A DNA stretch of 64,000 nt, from NCBI RefSeq assembly GCF_021023135.1, contig NZ_PGFV01000009.1, positions 59,788 through 123,787 on the forward strand, in the 5' to 3' direction. The stretch is from Brevibacterium sp. CCUG 69071 (lineage in GTDB: Bacteria > Actinomycetota > Actinomycetes > Actinomycetales > Brevibacteriaceae). A model generated the notes under the pieces. It did not search any database. It had not been told where the DNA came from and saw only the letters and a program-made list of their open reading frames with translations. Positions 26,175 through 34,220 of this stretch are shown piece after piece. Every line of letters starts with the position of its first letter. Positions within the stretch are counted from its first letter, which is position 1. The position numbers were made by a program, and so were the translations under genes.

Positions 26175-27815
26175 CTACTCCAGCACCCCGTCGACCAGGG
26201 TCCGCGCATCGTGCTGCACGGCGCGCAGGTGGTCCTCGTCGCGCAGGGACTCGGCGTAGATCTTGTACACGTCTTCCGTGCCCGAGGGGCGCACGGCGAA
26301 CCAGGCGTTGTCCGTCGTGACCTTGAGTCCGCCGATGGGAGCGTTGTTCCCAGGCGCCGAGGTGAGCACCGAGTTCACGGCTTCACCGGCGATGGTCTTC
26401 GCGCTCACCTGGGAGGCGTCAAGGGCTCCCAGGCGAGCCTTCTGCTCCCGGGTGGCCGGAGCGTCCTGGCGAGCGTAGGCGCTGGTGCCGAAGTTCGCTG
26501 CCAGCCCGGCATAGCGCTGGGAGGGAGTCTGTTCGGTCTTCGCGGTCATCTCCGCGGCCAGGAGCGAGAGGATGATGCCGTCCTTGTCCGTCGACCACAC
26601 CTTGCCGCCTCGGCGCAGGAAGGAGGCTCCGGCGGATTCCTCACCGCCGAAGGCCAAGGTGGAGTCGAGGAGACCGTGGACGAACCATTTGAAGCCGACG
26701 GGAACCTCCGTGAGGCTGCGCCCGTGGGCGTCGACGATGCGATCGACGATCGACGAGGTGACCAGGGTCTTGCCGATGCCGGCTCCGGTCGGCCAGTCGG
26801 GGCGGTTGTCGAGAAGGTAGTCGATCGCCGTGGCCAGGTAGTGGTTGGGGTTCATCAGCCCGGCGTCGGGGGTGACGATGCCGTGCCGGTCCGCGTCGGC
26901 GTCATTGCCGGTGGCGATGTCGAAGTCGCCGCGGGAGGCGATGAGCCCGGCCATGGCGTAGGGGGAGGAACAGTCCATGCGGATGTTCTCATCCCAGTCC
27001 AGAGTCATGAACGACCACGTGGGGTCGATGTCGGGATGGACGACGGTGAGATTGAGGTCGTAGTCCTCGGCGATCGCCGCCCAATAGTCGACACTGGCCC
27101 CGCCGAGGGGGTCGGCACCGATCCTGATGCCCGAGCCCCGGATGACGTCGAGGTCGATGACCGATTCGAGGTCGGCGACATAGTTGTCGACATAGTCGAA
27201 GTTCTTGGTGTTCTCGAGATGGAAGGCCCGCTGGAACGGGGTGCGGGGGATCTTCTCCCACCCGGCGGCCAGGTAGGAGTTGGCGCGCTCGGCGATCCAG
27301 TTCGTCGTCTCCGACCCGGCCGGTCCGCCGTGAGGCGGGTTGTATTTGATGCCGCCGTCGGAAGGCGGGTTGTGGCTGGGGGTGACGACGATGCCGTCGG
27401 CCTGCGCGTCGGTGCGGGACTTGCCGGCGTTGAACCCGAGGATCGCATGCGAGATGGCCGGTGTGGGGGTGAACCCGTCGCGTTCATCGATGAGGGCGGG
27501 CACCGAGGCGGCGGCGAGCACCTCGAGGACGGTGAGGAACGCCGGTTCGCTCAACGCATGAGTATCCCGACCGAGGAAGATGGGCCCGTGGATTCCCTTG
27601 TCCTTGCGAAAGTCGACGATCGCTGCGGTGATCGCGGCGATGTGGGCCTCGTTGAAGGAACGGTTGAAGCTCGAACCACGGTGTCCCGAAGTCCCGAAAC
27701 TCACGGCCTGAGAGGGCACCGAGGGATCAGGGACAAGGTCGTGATAGGAGTCGAGCAGTGCGGGGATGTCAACGAGATCCCGATCCTGGGCCAGCTGGCC
27801 GGCGCGAGTAGTCAT
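26175..27815 (-). CDS. pgm: Phosphoglucomutase (alpha-D-glucose-1,6-bisphosphate dependent)
   Basis: A 546-residue phosphoglucomutase of the E. coli Pgm type. The phosphoserine loop is GIVVTPSHNPPSDGGIKYN. The metal-binding loop is ATGNDADADRHGI, the sugar-specificity loop is FGGEESAG, and the C-terminal phosphate-binding loop is VRPSGTEDVYKIYAES. The N-terminal SFGTSGHRGSS is typical. It interconverts glucose-1- and glucose-6-phosphate, feeding glycogen and UDP-glucose for surface glycans. It is monocistronic here, with no adjacent co-directional gene. Confidence 0.95.
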   Translation of the reverse strand: MTTRAGQLAQDRDLVDIPALLDSYHDLVPDPSVPSQAVSFGTSGHRGSSFNRSFNEAHIAAITAAIVDFRKDKGIHGPIFLGRDTHALSEPAFLTVLEVLAAASVPALIDERDGFTPTPAISHAILGFNAGKSRTDAQADGIVVTPSHNPPSDGGIKYNPPHGGPAGSETTNWIAERANSYLAAGWEKIPRTPFQRAFHLENTKNFDYVDNYVADLESVIDLDVIRGSGIRIGADPLGGASVDYWAAIAEDYDLNLTVVHPDIDPTWSFMTLDWDENIRMDCSSPYAMAGLIASRGDFDIATGNDADADRHGIVTPDAGLMNPNHYLATAIDYLLDNRPDWPTGAGIGKTLVTSSIVDRIVDAHGRSLTEVPVGFKWFVHGLLDSTLAFGGEESAGASFLRRGGKVWSTDKDGIILSLLAAEMTAKTEQTPSQRYAGLAANFGTSAYARQDAPATREQKARLGALDASQVSAKTIAGEAVNSVLTSAPGNNAPIGGLKVTTDNAWFAVRPSGTEDVYKIYAESLRDEDHLRAVQHDARTLVDGVLE

Positions 27816-28617
27816 GGTCCTACCTTGCCAAAGTCCGGCGGCTGCACACAGTCACGGGCCATGAGTTCTTGCATCGTGGACTCAGCGGCCGGACTGAGGC
27901 GACCCAGATGGCAGGCAGTGCGGACTCCGAGGCGCGAGCTCCCCGATGATCTCGCTGGTCGCGCCCTTTCCTATGGCCGCGTGCCATCGCAGCGTGGGAG
28001 GACTTTTGAGCCCTTCGGATGCCGAGATGTCTGCCGATCACGGCTCTATCGGTGAATGCTCGTTCGACACAACCGCTGTCTGACTCACCTTTGCCCCCTG
28101 CGGACTGCTCTAACTTAGCGCGAGTTTCTGCTGCAGCTGCTGCGGTACCGCCGACGACACTGAGGGTCGGTTTCTCCCCGTCGCGACCGAACGCCTCAAA
28201 GCAGAACACCCTGCGCTCGTCCTGGTCCTAAGGCCGAGCTATCCGGCTTAATGGGAGTTCTTGAAGGTGCATAGATACCGCGCCTCCCTTGGGCGCCGGG
28301 AACGCCAGCGGAACTGTCGTCAGAATCGGCGCGAATGTGCGTACGCCGTAGTCTAAGTCAACGACCTCAGAGGTGCCATCCGTCGAAGCGCTGCGTTCCA
28401 GCGATATCGATGTGCCTAAACCGCTCGGCCGTGATGAGTGCGGTCGGCAGATTCAAGAGTTCGTGCCTGGAGCTCCAGCATTGACCATCTTCCGCCGCCG
28501 GCCCCGTGCTCGTTGCTTGGAGTTGCTCGCGCGCTTATTGGCGGCGGTATATGTTCCTGTCTGTGTGCGCTCTCACTGCGGTTGAGGTTCCCGAGGCTGC
28601 GGCATAGTCGAAAATCT
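27816..28617. other. Long intergenic region without a supported gene
   Basis: About 800 bases between pgm and the MarR gene. Short frames occur on both strands but show no family motif, no convincing ribosome site and no codon pattern like the neighbours. I saw no tRNA-like cloverleaf or clear repeat. It may be decayed DNA at a site of gene turnover, given the remnants found from 29.7 to 32.3 kb. Confidence 0.5.
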
Positions 28618-29190
28618 TCATTGAACCTCTACTGATTCCCGCGCATGTTCGCGCATCTCGACGTAACTCTGGGCCGGCGATTCGGGGTCGTCGGGATGCT
28701 GGTCTATCGCGTGATTGAGATCGCGCAGAAATCGGGTGACAACGCCGCGCTCCTTGGGGGTCATGGAGTCAGCGACATTGAGCATACGGGCATGCATGTC
28801 TACCAAGGTGTGGCGTACATCCTCACTGGCTAACGCCGTCGGTTTCACCGCTATTGAGCGTCGATCATCCGGGTGGGGGGCGCGCTCGGCATAGCCGTCT
28901 TTGATCAGGCGATCGACGAGAGCGCTGGCCGAGGCGGGCTGGATGGAGAGACTTTGCGCCAACTCACGCTGACGAATCACACGCCCTTGAGCCTGAGCCG
29001 AGAGCAGGAGACGCAACGCTAAGAGGTCCTTCTCGCCCATCCCCATGTCCTGCCTGACCTTGGAGCGCATCCTGGCGTTGGACTCGCGATAGCGCCGCAG
29101 CTCATTGAGCAGCTCGATTGAGTCAGCAGACTCGACTCCCCGTTCGGAATACCAGTAACCACTGGTTGCCGAAGATCCGTGTAAGGACAT
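28618..29190 (-). CDS. MarR-family transcriptional regulator
   Basis: A 190-residue MarR regulator. The winged HTH (about 60-125) includes LRLLLSAQAQGRVIRQRELAQ, IQPASASALVDRLIKDGYAER and the wing APHPDDRRSIAVKPT. N- and C-terminal helices (LLNELRRYRESNARMRSK; ERGVVTRFLRDLNHAID) form the dimer interface. No cysteine is present at a position suggesting OhrR-type thiol sensing. The ATG at 29190 follows AAGGAAC. It is divergent from the unknown gene at 29285, and its promoter contains a CTAAC-N-GTTAG palindrome also found in front of dps. Confidence 0.88.
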   Translation of the reverse strand: MSLHGSSATSGYWYSERGVESADSIELLNELRRYRESNARMRSKVRQDMGMGEKDLLALRLLLSAQAQGRVIRQRELAQSLSIQPASASALVDRLIKDGYAERAPHPDDRRSIAVKPTALASEDVRHTLVDMHARMLNVADSMTPKERGVVTRFLRDLNHAIDQHPDDPESPAQSYVEMREHARESVEVQ

Positions 29191-29223
29191 TTCGCCAGTT
29201 CCTTTCGAACCATCCGTGATACT

Positions 29224-29246
29224 GTTAGCCTAGCTAACTGTTAGAT
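29224..29246. promoter_or_regulatory. Candidate MarR operator in the divergent marR/29285 promoter
   Basis: Two overlapping palindromes: GTTAGC-CTA-GCTAAC (29224-29238) and CTAAC-T-GTTAG (29234-29244). The second, with flanking AT, is repeated almost exactly before dps. The position between the divergent genes suits repression of both by the MarR protein. Confidence 0.6.
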
Positions 29247-29284
29247 TATCGATTGTATCAAAATATCAAGGGGCGGGTATCATC

Positions 29285-29692
29285 ATGGCGGCAGATTCGA
29301 CGGTTGAGACTACCAAGGCCGAACCATGTGCCGACCCGCTCAAGCGCCTCATGTGGGATCTCTCCGCGACCGGTGCCTGCACGTACGCGGAGCATGCGGC
29401 AGCTGAGATCGATGGCATTGTTCGCGCGACGTTCTCCTTCTTCGGGGTTGCCGCTGAGTCGGTTCTCGACGTGCATGTGACCCTGACCGAGGGGTCGGAC
29501 TACGTCGCTCTCATCGGACGTGTCACCGATGAGATCATCCCGCGCCTCGAGGTCAGCGCGGGAGTAGTGGCCTCAGAGAAGCGCATCGAATTCTCGGTGG
29601 CCCCCGAAGAATTGACTTCGATTGGCAGCGCATCCCGCTCCACTCAGTCCCTCGAGGGCCTCCAGGGCGATGGGGCGGTGGCCGCAGCCTGA
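29285..29692 (+). CDS. Conserved-looking protein of unknown function under MarR control
   Basis: A 135-residue soluble protein with no signal peptide, membrane span or motif that I recognise. The central part (about 22-95) has balanced composition and predicted helix/strand alternation (MWDLSATGACTYAEHAAAEI; DYVALIGRVTDEIIPRLEV), so it appears genuinely coding, with a GGGGCGGG stretch upstream of ATG 29285 and a terminator right after the stop. Divergent orientation to the MarR gene and a shared operator suggest it is part of the same stress response as dps. Function is unknown. Confidence 0.65.
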   Translation: MAADSTVETTKAEPCADPLKRLMWDLSATGACTYAEHAAAEIDGIVRATFSFFGVAAESVLDVHVTLTEGSDYVALIGRVTDEIIPRLEVSAGVVASEKRIEFSVAPEELTSIGSASRSTQSLEGLQGDGAVAAA

Positions 29693-29705
29693 CATATGCG
29701 AAAAC

Positions 29706-29739
29706 AGAAGGCGAGTCGTTAAACGACTCGCCTTCTTTC
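29706..29739 (+). terminator. Intrinsic terminator after the 29285 gene
   Basis: A perfect 14-bp stem (agaaggcgagtcgt/acgactcgccttct) with loop taa followed by ttt, starting 14 bases after the stop codon. It may also end transcription arriving from the opposite side. Confidence 0.85.
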
Positions 29740-29749
29740 GCGCCCACAC

Positions 29750-29957
29750 CTAACAAGCTGTGTTCAATCGAGATTGCTTTCGGACTCGAATGTCACCGCC
29801 ACCGGCGGCGGTGTTGAGTTTGCCGAACCCTGACACGTCGCGGCCGAAGAAGTCCTCGCCCGCGAGTTGGTGGCGCAACTCGTCGAATGTCTGAGCTGCG
29901 CCACCCCGCCCGTGCAACGCAATTATCGTTGCCTGGACTCCGCCGCGTTCCGCTAAC
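29750..29957 (-). pseudogene. Remnant of an alpha/beta-hydrolase (phospholipase/carboxylesterase type)
   Basis: Immediately downstream of dps, a minus-strand frame reads LAERGGVQATIIALHGRGG, then AAQTFDELRHQLAGEDFF, matching the N-terminal strand and oxyanion loop (LHGRGG) of the Abhydrolase_2 group. After about 40 residues it loses family resemblance and stops at 29750, with no catalytic Ser, Asp or His part. It has no clear start codon. The simplest reading is the truncated 5' part of a deleted esterase gene that followed dps. Confidence 0.5.
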
Positions 29958-30488
29958 TCAGCGCTGCCGGGGGGTGCGGTTTTCCGCGCTAACGAACCAT
30001 GCCTGCTGCTCGAGTTTATCGATGACCTCGTGCAAGATGTCAGCGGTAGTTGGGTCCGCTTCGTCGACTTCGTCGTGGACGTCTCGCATGGTTCCGACGG
30101 TCGCCTCGATTGCTTTGGTCACCAAGTTGACTGCGTCGCTGGTGAGGATCTCTCCCTGCGGGAACTCTGGAAGCGAGTTCTGCTCTGCGATCACCGAGGG
30201 TCGACCGTCCGGGGTCGCATGGAGGGCGCGCATCCGCTCGGCCACATCATCGGACGTTTCGCGAGCAATGCTCACGATTTCGTCGAGATTGAGGTGGAGG
30301 TCGCGGAAGTTGGGTCCGACGATATTCCAGTGAGCCTGCTTGCCAACCAACTGAAGTGCCAGCAGATCGACGAGCACTGACTGCATGTTCTTCGCCAGTG
30401 CGTCAGAGGCGAGAAACCCTTTCTCGGCGTTCTCGGTCTTGGTGAGTTCTGATCCTGCGGGATCGGGAACGGTGACTGTGTTCGACAT
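29958..30488 (-). CDS. dps: Dps-family DNA-protecting/ferritin-like protein
   Basis: A 176-residue Dps protein. The ferroxidase signature at the subunit interface is clear: LQLVGKQAHWNIVGPNFRDLHLNLDEIVSIARETSDDVAERM (His, Asp and Glu in the usual spacing), followed by ALHATPDGRPS and a C-terminal helix with DILHEVIDKLEQQAWFVSAE. Dps dodecamers store iron, detoxify peroxide and bind DNA. The N-terminal 25 residues are probably a flexible tail. The ATG at 30488 has CAGGAGAGG upstream. The promoter carries a 15-bp perfect palindrome related to the one before the MarR gene. Confidence 0.93.
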   Translation of the reverse strand: MSNTVTVPDPAGSELTKTENAEKGFLASDALAKNMQSVLVDLLALQLVGKQAHWNIVGPNFRDLHLNLDEIVSIARETSDDVAERMRALHATPDGRPSVIAEQNSLPEFPQGEILTSDAVNLVTKAIEATVGTMRDVHDEVDEADPTTADILHEVIDKLEQQAWFVSAENRTPRQR

Positions 30489-30503
30489 GACCTCTCCTGA
30501 ATA

Positions 30504-30525
30504 TTAGATGATCTAACCGTTAGAT
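30504..30525. promoter_or_regulatory. Candidate MarR operator upstream of dps
   Basis: ATCTAAC-C-GTTAGAT (30511-30525) is a perfect palindrome; the overlapping TTAGAT-G-ATCTAA (30504-30516) is another. Its core matches CTAAC-T-GTTAGAT in the marR divergent promoter. It begins 16 bp upstream of the dps start. Confidence 0.6.
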
Positions 30526-30713
30526 AGACTACCTGTATTTCTGTATAGGGCAAACATAAGCCCGGATTCAACGCCCGGCAAGGAGACATCCCTGTGCCCT
30601 GGCGACCCGAGTGGCCTGGAGTGTCGATGAGTTGCCCTTGAAGCCATTGAACTGTTTGGAGCCTGGCGGGAGCCGGCTTACTTACCTGAGTCCGCCATCG
30701 ACGTTGCCTGTCT

Positions 30714-31682
30714 CTAGTGGTCGCCAGGCAAGTGCCCGAGAGGGTCCCGCGATGATGGGGGCACTGTGGCGTCAGGGTCCTTCAGCGATCGGCTGATCGC
30801 CTCACGGATGCCGCAAGGTTTAAAGTTGCTATCCCTATTGATCAGGTCACTTGTCCATCGCGCGTCGGTAGCGACCATGTTCTGCTGGAGACTTTCGACG
30901 AGTGCTTCAGCTATGGCCGTGTCGACACTGGTGATCCGGGCGACAAGCTTCGCCACGACTGGTTCGGGTAACGATGGGAGGTGCAGCTGGTCGCGGTGAA
31001 TGCCCGCGACTTCAGCGAAGAGCTCGAGAAGGTCGGGGTAGCTGAAACGCTGACCGCCGCCGACGTCGTAATGGCCAGTGGGAATTCTCGCGGTTAAGGC
31101 TCCCTCGATTGCCATAGTCACGTCTTCAACTGAGATCGGTTCGACTTGGTGGTCCATCCAGTACGGAACAATTGTGATGGGAAGCCGTCGGGTCAGGCCG
31201 GCCATCATATCAAAGCTTGCTGACCCTGCGCCGAGGAGCATCGCGGCACGCAGAGTGATCACCGTGGGTGTTGCTTGTGCGAGTATTTCTTCGACCTCGA
31301 GGCGGGAGATCAGATGCTCGGAGAGAGCCTCTCGTTTTACTTGAGGGACGATGCCAGAGAGGTAGACAAGGCGTTCGACGTTGCTGGTCGGCAATGCTGA
31401 AACGAGGTTCCGGGCCGCCTTCCTATCGGTTTCCCGGAAGTTCATGCCGTCCATTCCATGGACCAGGTAGATGACGGCCTCGATGTCTGGCTGGAGAGCT
31501 TTCATGATTGAGGTTTCGTCGAGAACGTCAATCTCGGCACGTTCGACTGAATCGGACCAGTAGAAACGATCAAGCTTCGCTGGTCGCCTCGCCCCGGCGA
31601 TGACCTGGTGTTCGGCTTTGAGGAGTGTGGGGATGAGTCGGGAGGCGACGTAGCCAGTTGATCCGATGACGAGTACTCGCAT
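30714..31682 (-). CDS. NAD(P)-binding atypical SDR/epimerase-like protein
   Basis: A 322-residue Rossmann protein. The N-terminal dinucleotide site is VLVIGSTGYVASRLIPTLL. Later segments (AVIYLVHGMDGMNFRETDRKAARNLV, RLVYLSGIVP, ITLRAAMLLGAGSASFDMM, VSVEDV-type ISVEDVTMAIEGAL and YDVGGGQRFSYPDLLELF) resemble the NmrA/complex-I-like atypical SDR group. The Tyr-x3-Lys catalytic pair is not evident, so it may bind NAD(P) as a sensor or act as an oxidoreductase with an unknown substrate. It stands alone. Confidence 0.75.
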   Translation of the reverse strand: MRVLVIGSTGYVASRLIPTLLKAEHQVIAGARRPAKLDRFYWSDSVERAEIDVLDETSIMKALQPDIEAVIYLVHGMDGMNFRETDRKAARNLVSALPTSNVERLVYLSGIVPQVKREALSEHLISRLEVEEILAQATPTVITLRAAMLLGAGSASFDMMAGLTRRLPITIVPYWMDHQVEPISVEDVTMAIEGALTARIPTGHYDVGGGQRFSYPDLLELFAEVAGIHRDQLHLPSLPEPVVAKLVARITSVDTAIAEALVESLQQNMVATDARWTSDLINRDSNFKPCGIREAISRSLKDPDATVPPSSRDPLGHLPGDH

Positions 31683-31803
31683 GTGACCTCACTTCAGTTA
31701 GTCAGGCATTGCTCGGCGGGGTTCTCGAAGTGTACTCCTGTCTGCGCGAAGCGCGTTCTAATGATCAACGTTTTCGTTGCTTGGCTGTGTCACACTCGGA
31801 GTC

Positions 31804-32073
31804 ATGGTCCCAGGCACTGTCAATGAGCTCTCTAAGCATGATCGTCTGATTCTCGACATCGAGAAGACATCGCCCTCGCATATCGAGCGCGAGTCATTAT
31901 GCGAGCGTATCGGTCTGCCAATCGGGCGGTATTCCGGTGTACTCGAGGGTCTTGCGGATACGGACGCGGCCTACAGCTACGCTCCCAGTGTCGTGGAGCG
32001 AGTTCGGCGTCTTCGTTCTGAACGTTTCGCCTTCGAGCGTCGGCAGAGACGGTGGCAGCGTTTGCTTCACTGA
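31804..32073 (+). CDS. DUF3263-family small protein
   Basis: An 89-residue basic protein matching the actinobacterial DUF3263 pattern: KHDRLILDIEKTSPSHIERESLCERIGLPIGRYSGVLEGL, then a helical C-terminus VVERVRRLRSERFAFERRQRRW. The family is usually about 80-100 residues, resembles a helix-turn-helix, and has no established function. The ATG at 31804 was chosen for family length; a CGGAG sequence lies just upstream. Confidence 0.7.
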   Translation: MVPGTVNELSKHDRLILDIEKTSPSHIERESLCERIGLPIGRYSGVLEGLADTDAAYSYAPSVVERVRRLRSERFAFERRQRRWQRLLH

Positions 32074-32252
32074 TTGTTGGGCTCGTTGACGGGGCTATTC
32101 GATCCTGGCTCTTTTTGTGACGGGAAGGCCCGGGCTCTGCGGTAGAAAGTGGCCCTCGACATTCCCCGGTCCCGGGCGACCGCCCAGGTTGAGTTCCTCG
32201 CCCTTGCCGGAATCAGCCTGGCCGCGGCGCTGCCGGCGTCACGGTTGCCCAA
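32067..32252 (-). pseudogene. Possible remnant of a resolvase/invertase DNA-binding tail
   Basis: A 61-codon frame contains WAVARDRGMSRATFYRRARAF, which resembles the C-terminal HTH of serine recombinases (typically VAxxxGVSRATxYR). No catalytic domain is found upstream on this strand and there is no ribosome site. If real, it is a leftover of a mobile element; chance resemblance is possible. Confidence 0.35.
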
Positions 32253-32315
32253 TTGCCGTCCCGACGAGGAGATCCCCGACCCGGAGAAGCAGCCGGCAGG
32301 CTGAGCAGCACGAAT

Positions 32316-32642
32316 CTATTTCACCCAGGGTTCCTCGCCGCTCTCGGAGACAATGGGTTTGCCGTTGTCCAGGTGCCATGAGCCCATTCCGCCGGCGATA
32401 TTGAAGGCGTCGAAGCCATTGTCGTTCAGCCAGGCTACGGCCCGGTTCGAGCGGCCGCCGGTGCGGCAGATGACGTACATGTTGTCATCGAGGGGCAGGT
32501 CATCGAGTCGTGTCGGCAGATCGCCGAGGGGGACGTGGATCGCGCCCTCGATATGACCGGCCTCCCACTCATCGTCTTCGCGGACGTCGACGATGGCGGC
32601 ACCGTCGGGGATTTCGCTGACTGAAACTGCATCTTCGTCCAT
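32316..32642 (-). CDS. Rhodanese-like domain protein
   Basis: A 108-residue single-domain rhodanese. Typical features: SVSEIPDGAAIVDVREDDEWEAGHIEGAIHVPLGDLPTRLDDLP, the active-site cysteine loop CRTGGRS, and WLNDNGFDAFNIAGGM. Single-domain rhodaneses transfer sulfane sulfur. The ATG at 32642 gives a standard family start; a GTG at 32675 would add 11 residues. Neither has a strong ribosome site. It has no clear operon partner. Confidence 0.88.
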   Translation of the reverse strand: MDEDAVSVSEIPDGAAIVDVREDDEWEAGHIEGAIHVPLGDLPTRLDDLPLDDNMYVICRTGGRSNRAVAWLNDNGFDAFNIAGGMGSWHLDNGKPIVSESGEEPWVK

Positions 32643-32822
32643 GACATCAGTGTAGACACGAGTGGGGGCGACCACACCACCGCTGGGCCACGAATGCCGA
32701 AGTCAGGTGGTGCCTGAATGTTGCCTGGCAATAGCCATCGTGTTTACGCTGTAAGCGATTCGCCCGGCACGCGGATGCAAGAATGACCACAACGTCCACG
32801 CTACTCCTGGGAGGGATTGCTG

Positions 32823-33623
32823 ATGAGCAATAACAATGACAGAGATACAACGGGTGAGTCGCGAGGCGAATCCGTCGCACGCGACGCCGCCGCGACGTTG
32901 GATAAGGCAACGGAGAAGATCGGCGGCACCTCTGATGTCGACTCGGGTGTGAAGGTCGGTTACACCGAGAAGAATGTTGAGGCCCGTGCCAAGGCGGCAG
33001 CGCAGAGTCAGGGTGCAACGCTTTACCGAAACTCCGACGGGTCCCATACGGCCGTTGACGAATCGGCGGCGGTGGTGGGCAGTGCGGATCCCGATCTGGC
33101 CACTGAAGGAACAGTGAAATCACGAGGAAGGGACACAATGTCAGCAAACAACGACTTGGATCAGCAGGATGTCATCAGAATTCTTGATGGCAGCGGCTAC
33201 GTAATGCTGACGACAGCGTTGGACGATGGGAAGCTGCTGGCTCACCCAATGGTCCCGCAGCAGGTCACCGACGATGCCGATATCTGGTTCATCATCGGGT
33301 TGCAGGGGGACCAGGCCTCGGCCCTCAAGCACAATCCGAACGTGAATGTGACCGTCTCGGAGGCGGGAAACTGGCTATCCGTGGCCGGTCGGGTCGAATT
33401 CGTCGATGATCAGGCCAAAATCGATGAACTCTGGAGCGACTCGGTGGCCGCTTGGTTCGACGGTGGTCGCAATGACCCCGACGTCGGCCTCATCAAGGTC
33501 ACGGGAGACTCGGCTCAGCACTGGGGACTCAAAGGCGGCAAGGTCGCAGGGTTGGCTCAGATCGTCAAGGCCAAGGTCACCGGACAGCGCACCGGCGGTG
33601 GGAGCTCCACGACCGAACTCTGA
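32823..33623 (+). CDS. Pyridoxamine 5'-phosphate oxidase-like general stress protein with N-terminal extension
   Basis: 266 residues. From Met106 onward it is a split-barrel flavin/F420-type domain of the general-stress protein 26 kind (IRILDGSGYVMLTTALDDGKLLAHPM, WFIIGLQGDQASALKHNPNVNVTVSE, IDELWSDSVAAWFDGGRNDPDVGLIKV). The first 105 residues are hydrophilic, Ala/Asp/Glu rich and unrelated to that fold. ATG 32823 has GGAGG upstream. Met106 (33138) is itself preceded by a well-placed AGGAAGGG, so an internal start or an old gene fusion is likely. Confidence 0.8.
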   Translation: MSNNNDRDTTGESRGESVARDAAATLDKATEKIGGTSDVDSGVKVGYTEKNVEARAKAAAQSQGATLYRNSDGSHTAVDESAAVVGSADPDLATEGTVKSRGRDTMSANNDLDQQDVIRILDGSGYVMLTTALDDGKLLAHPMVPQQVTDDADIWFIIGLQGDQASALKHNPNVNVTVSEAGNWLSVAGRVEFVDDQAKIDELWSDSVAAWFDGGRNDPDVGLIKVTGDSAQHWGLKGGKVAGLAQIVKAKVTGQRTGGGSSTTEL

Positions 33624-33789
33624 GGGATGACGCTCTGAAAAGAGACACCTCGATCTCCGGGGCGGTTCGGTGAGGTCACCCGGGCCGTCCCGGTTCGTCG
33701 TCTCCGTTATTTTCGGCAGCATGGCGGGTCGAACAGGCTATTCTGACCATATGTGAGCCCGCAGTCGGGCTCCCCGGCGTCGAGCAAAG

Positions 33790-33826
33790 TTGCCCGACAC
33801 TGCACCCATTGCCCGGCACTGCACCC
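33790..33826 (+). repeat. Short imperfect tandem repeat upstream of the DUF4287 gene
   Basis: ttgcccgacactgcaccc (33790-33807) and ttgcccggcactgcaccc (33809-33826) differ at one base and have a 19-base period. They lie in the leader just before the ribosome site of the GTG-started gene. Confidence 0.7.
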
Positions 33827-33839
33827 GGAAGGAACTGCC

Positions 33840-34127
33840 GTGTCATTCCAGGCCTACCTCGACATTATCGAAGACAAGACCGGACTCACCCCGCGCGAGT
33901 TCGTCGACATCGCCAAGGACCGCGGCTACGACGACTCGGTCAAGGCCGGGGTCATCCTCGACTGGCTTCAGAACGACTACGGGCTCGGGCGCGGCCACGG
34001 CATGGCGCTCGTTCACGTCATCAAAATGGGCCCGCAGATCGACGCCAAACACGTCGGGACCGGCGGAACCCACAGCGACGAGTCGGACATGCTGTGGCTC
34101 GATGGCAAGGCGAGCAGGCCCGCCTGA
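33840..34127 (+). CDS. DUF4287-family small protein
   Basis: A 95-residue protein matching DUF4287: SFQAYLDIIEDKTGLTPREFVDIAKDRGYD, then VILDWLQNDYGLGRGHGMALVHVIKMGP and KHVGTGGTHSD. The family is common in actinobacteria and has no known function. A GTG at 33840 is the likely start, 7 bases after GGAAGG; the frame extends upstream to 33753 but that part is atypical. Two 18-base repeats lie just upstream. Confidence 0.85.
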   Translation: MSFQAYLDIIEDKTGLTPREFVDIAKDRGYDDSVKAGVILDWLQNDYGLGRGHGMALVHVIKMGPQIDAKHVGTGGTHSDESDMLWLDGKASRPA

Positions 34128-34220
34128 CGGCTCTGACCCCAGCCAGCCCAGGCACCCGCCTGACCGCCCGGAACCTCACCTGGGCCGAGGTGACCCGGCA
34201 CTCACCCCACCCCGACTAGC

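Noticed and set aside
25823..26209. A 128-codon minus-strand frame after pgm
   Set aside because: Composition is abnormal (many Cys, Trp, Arg), with no motif and no start signal; it was left as non-coding.
27820..28209. A 129-codon minus-strand frame between pgm and the MarR gene
   Set aside because: No ribosome site, no recognisable domain and unlike neighbouring codon usage.
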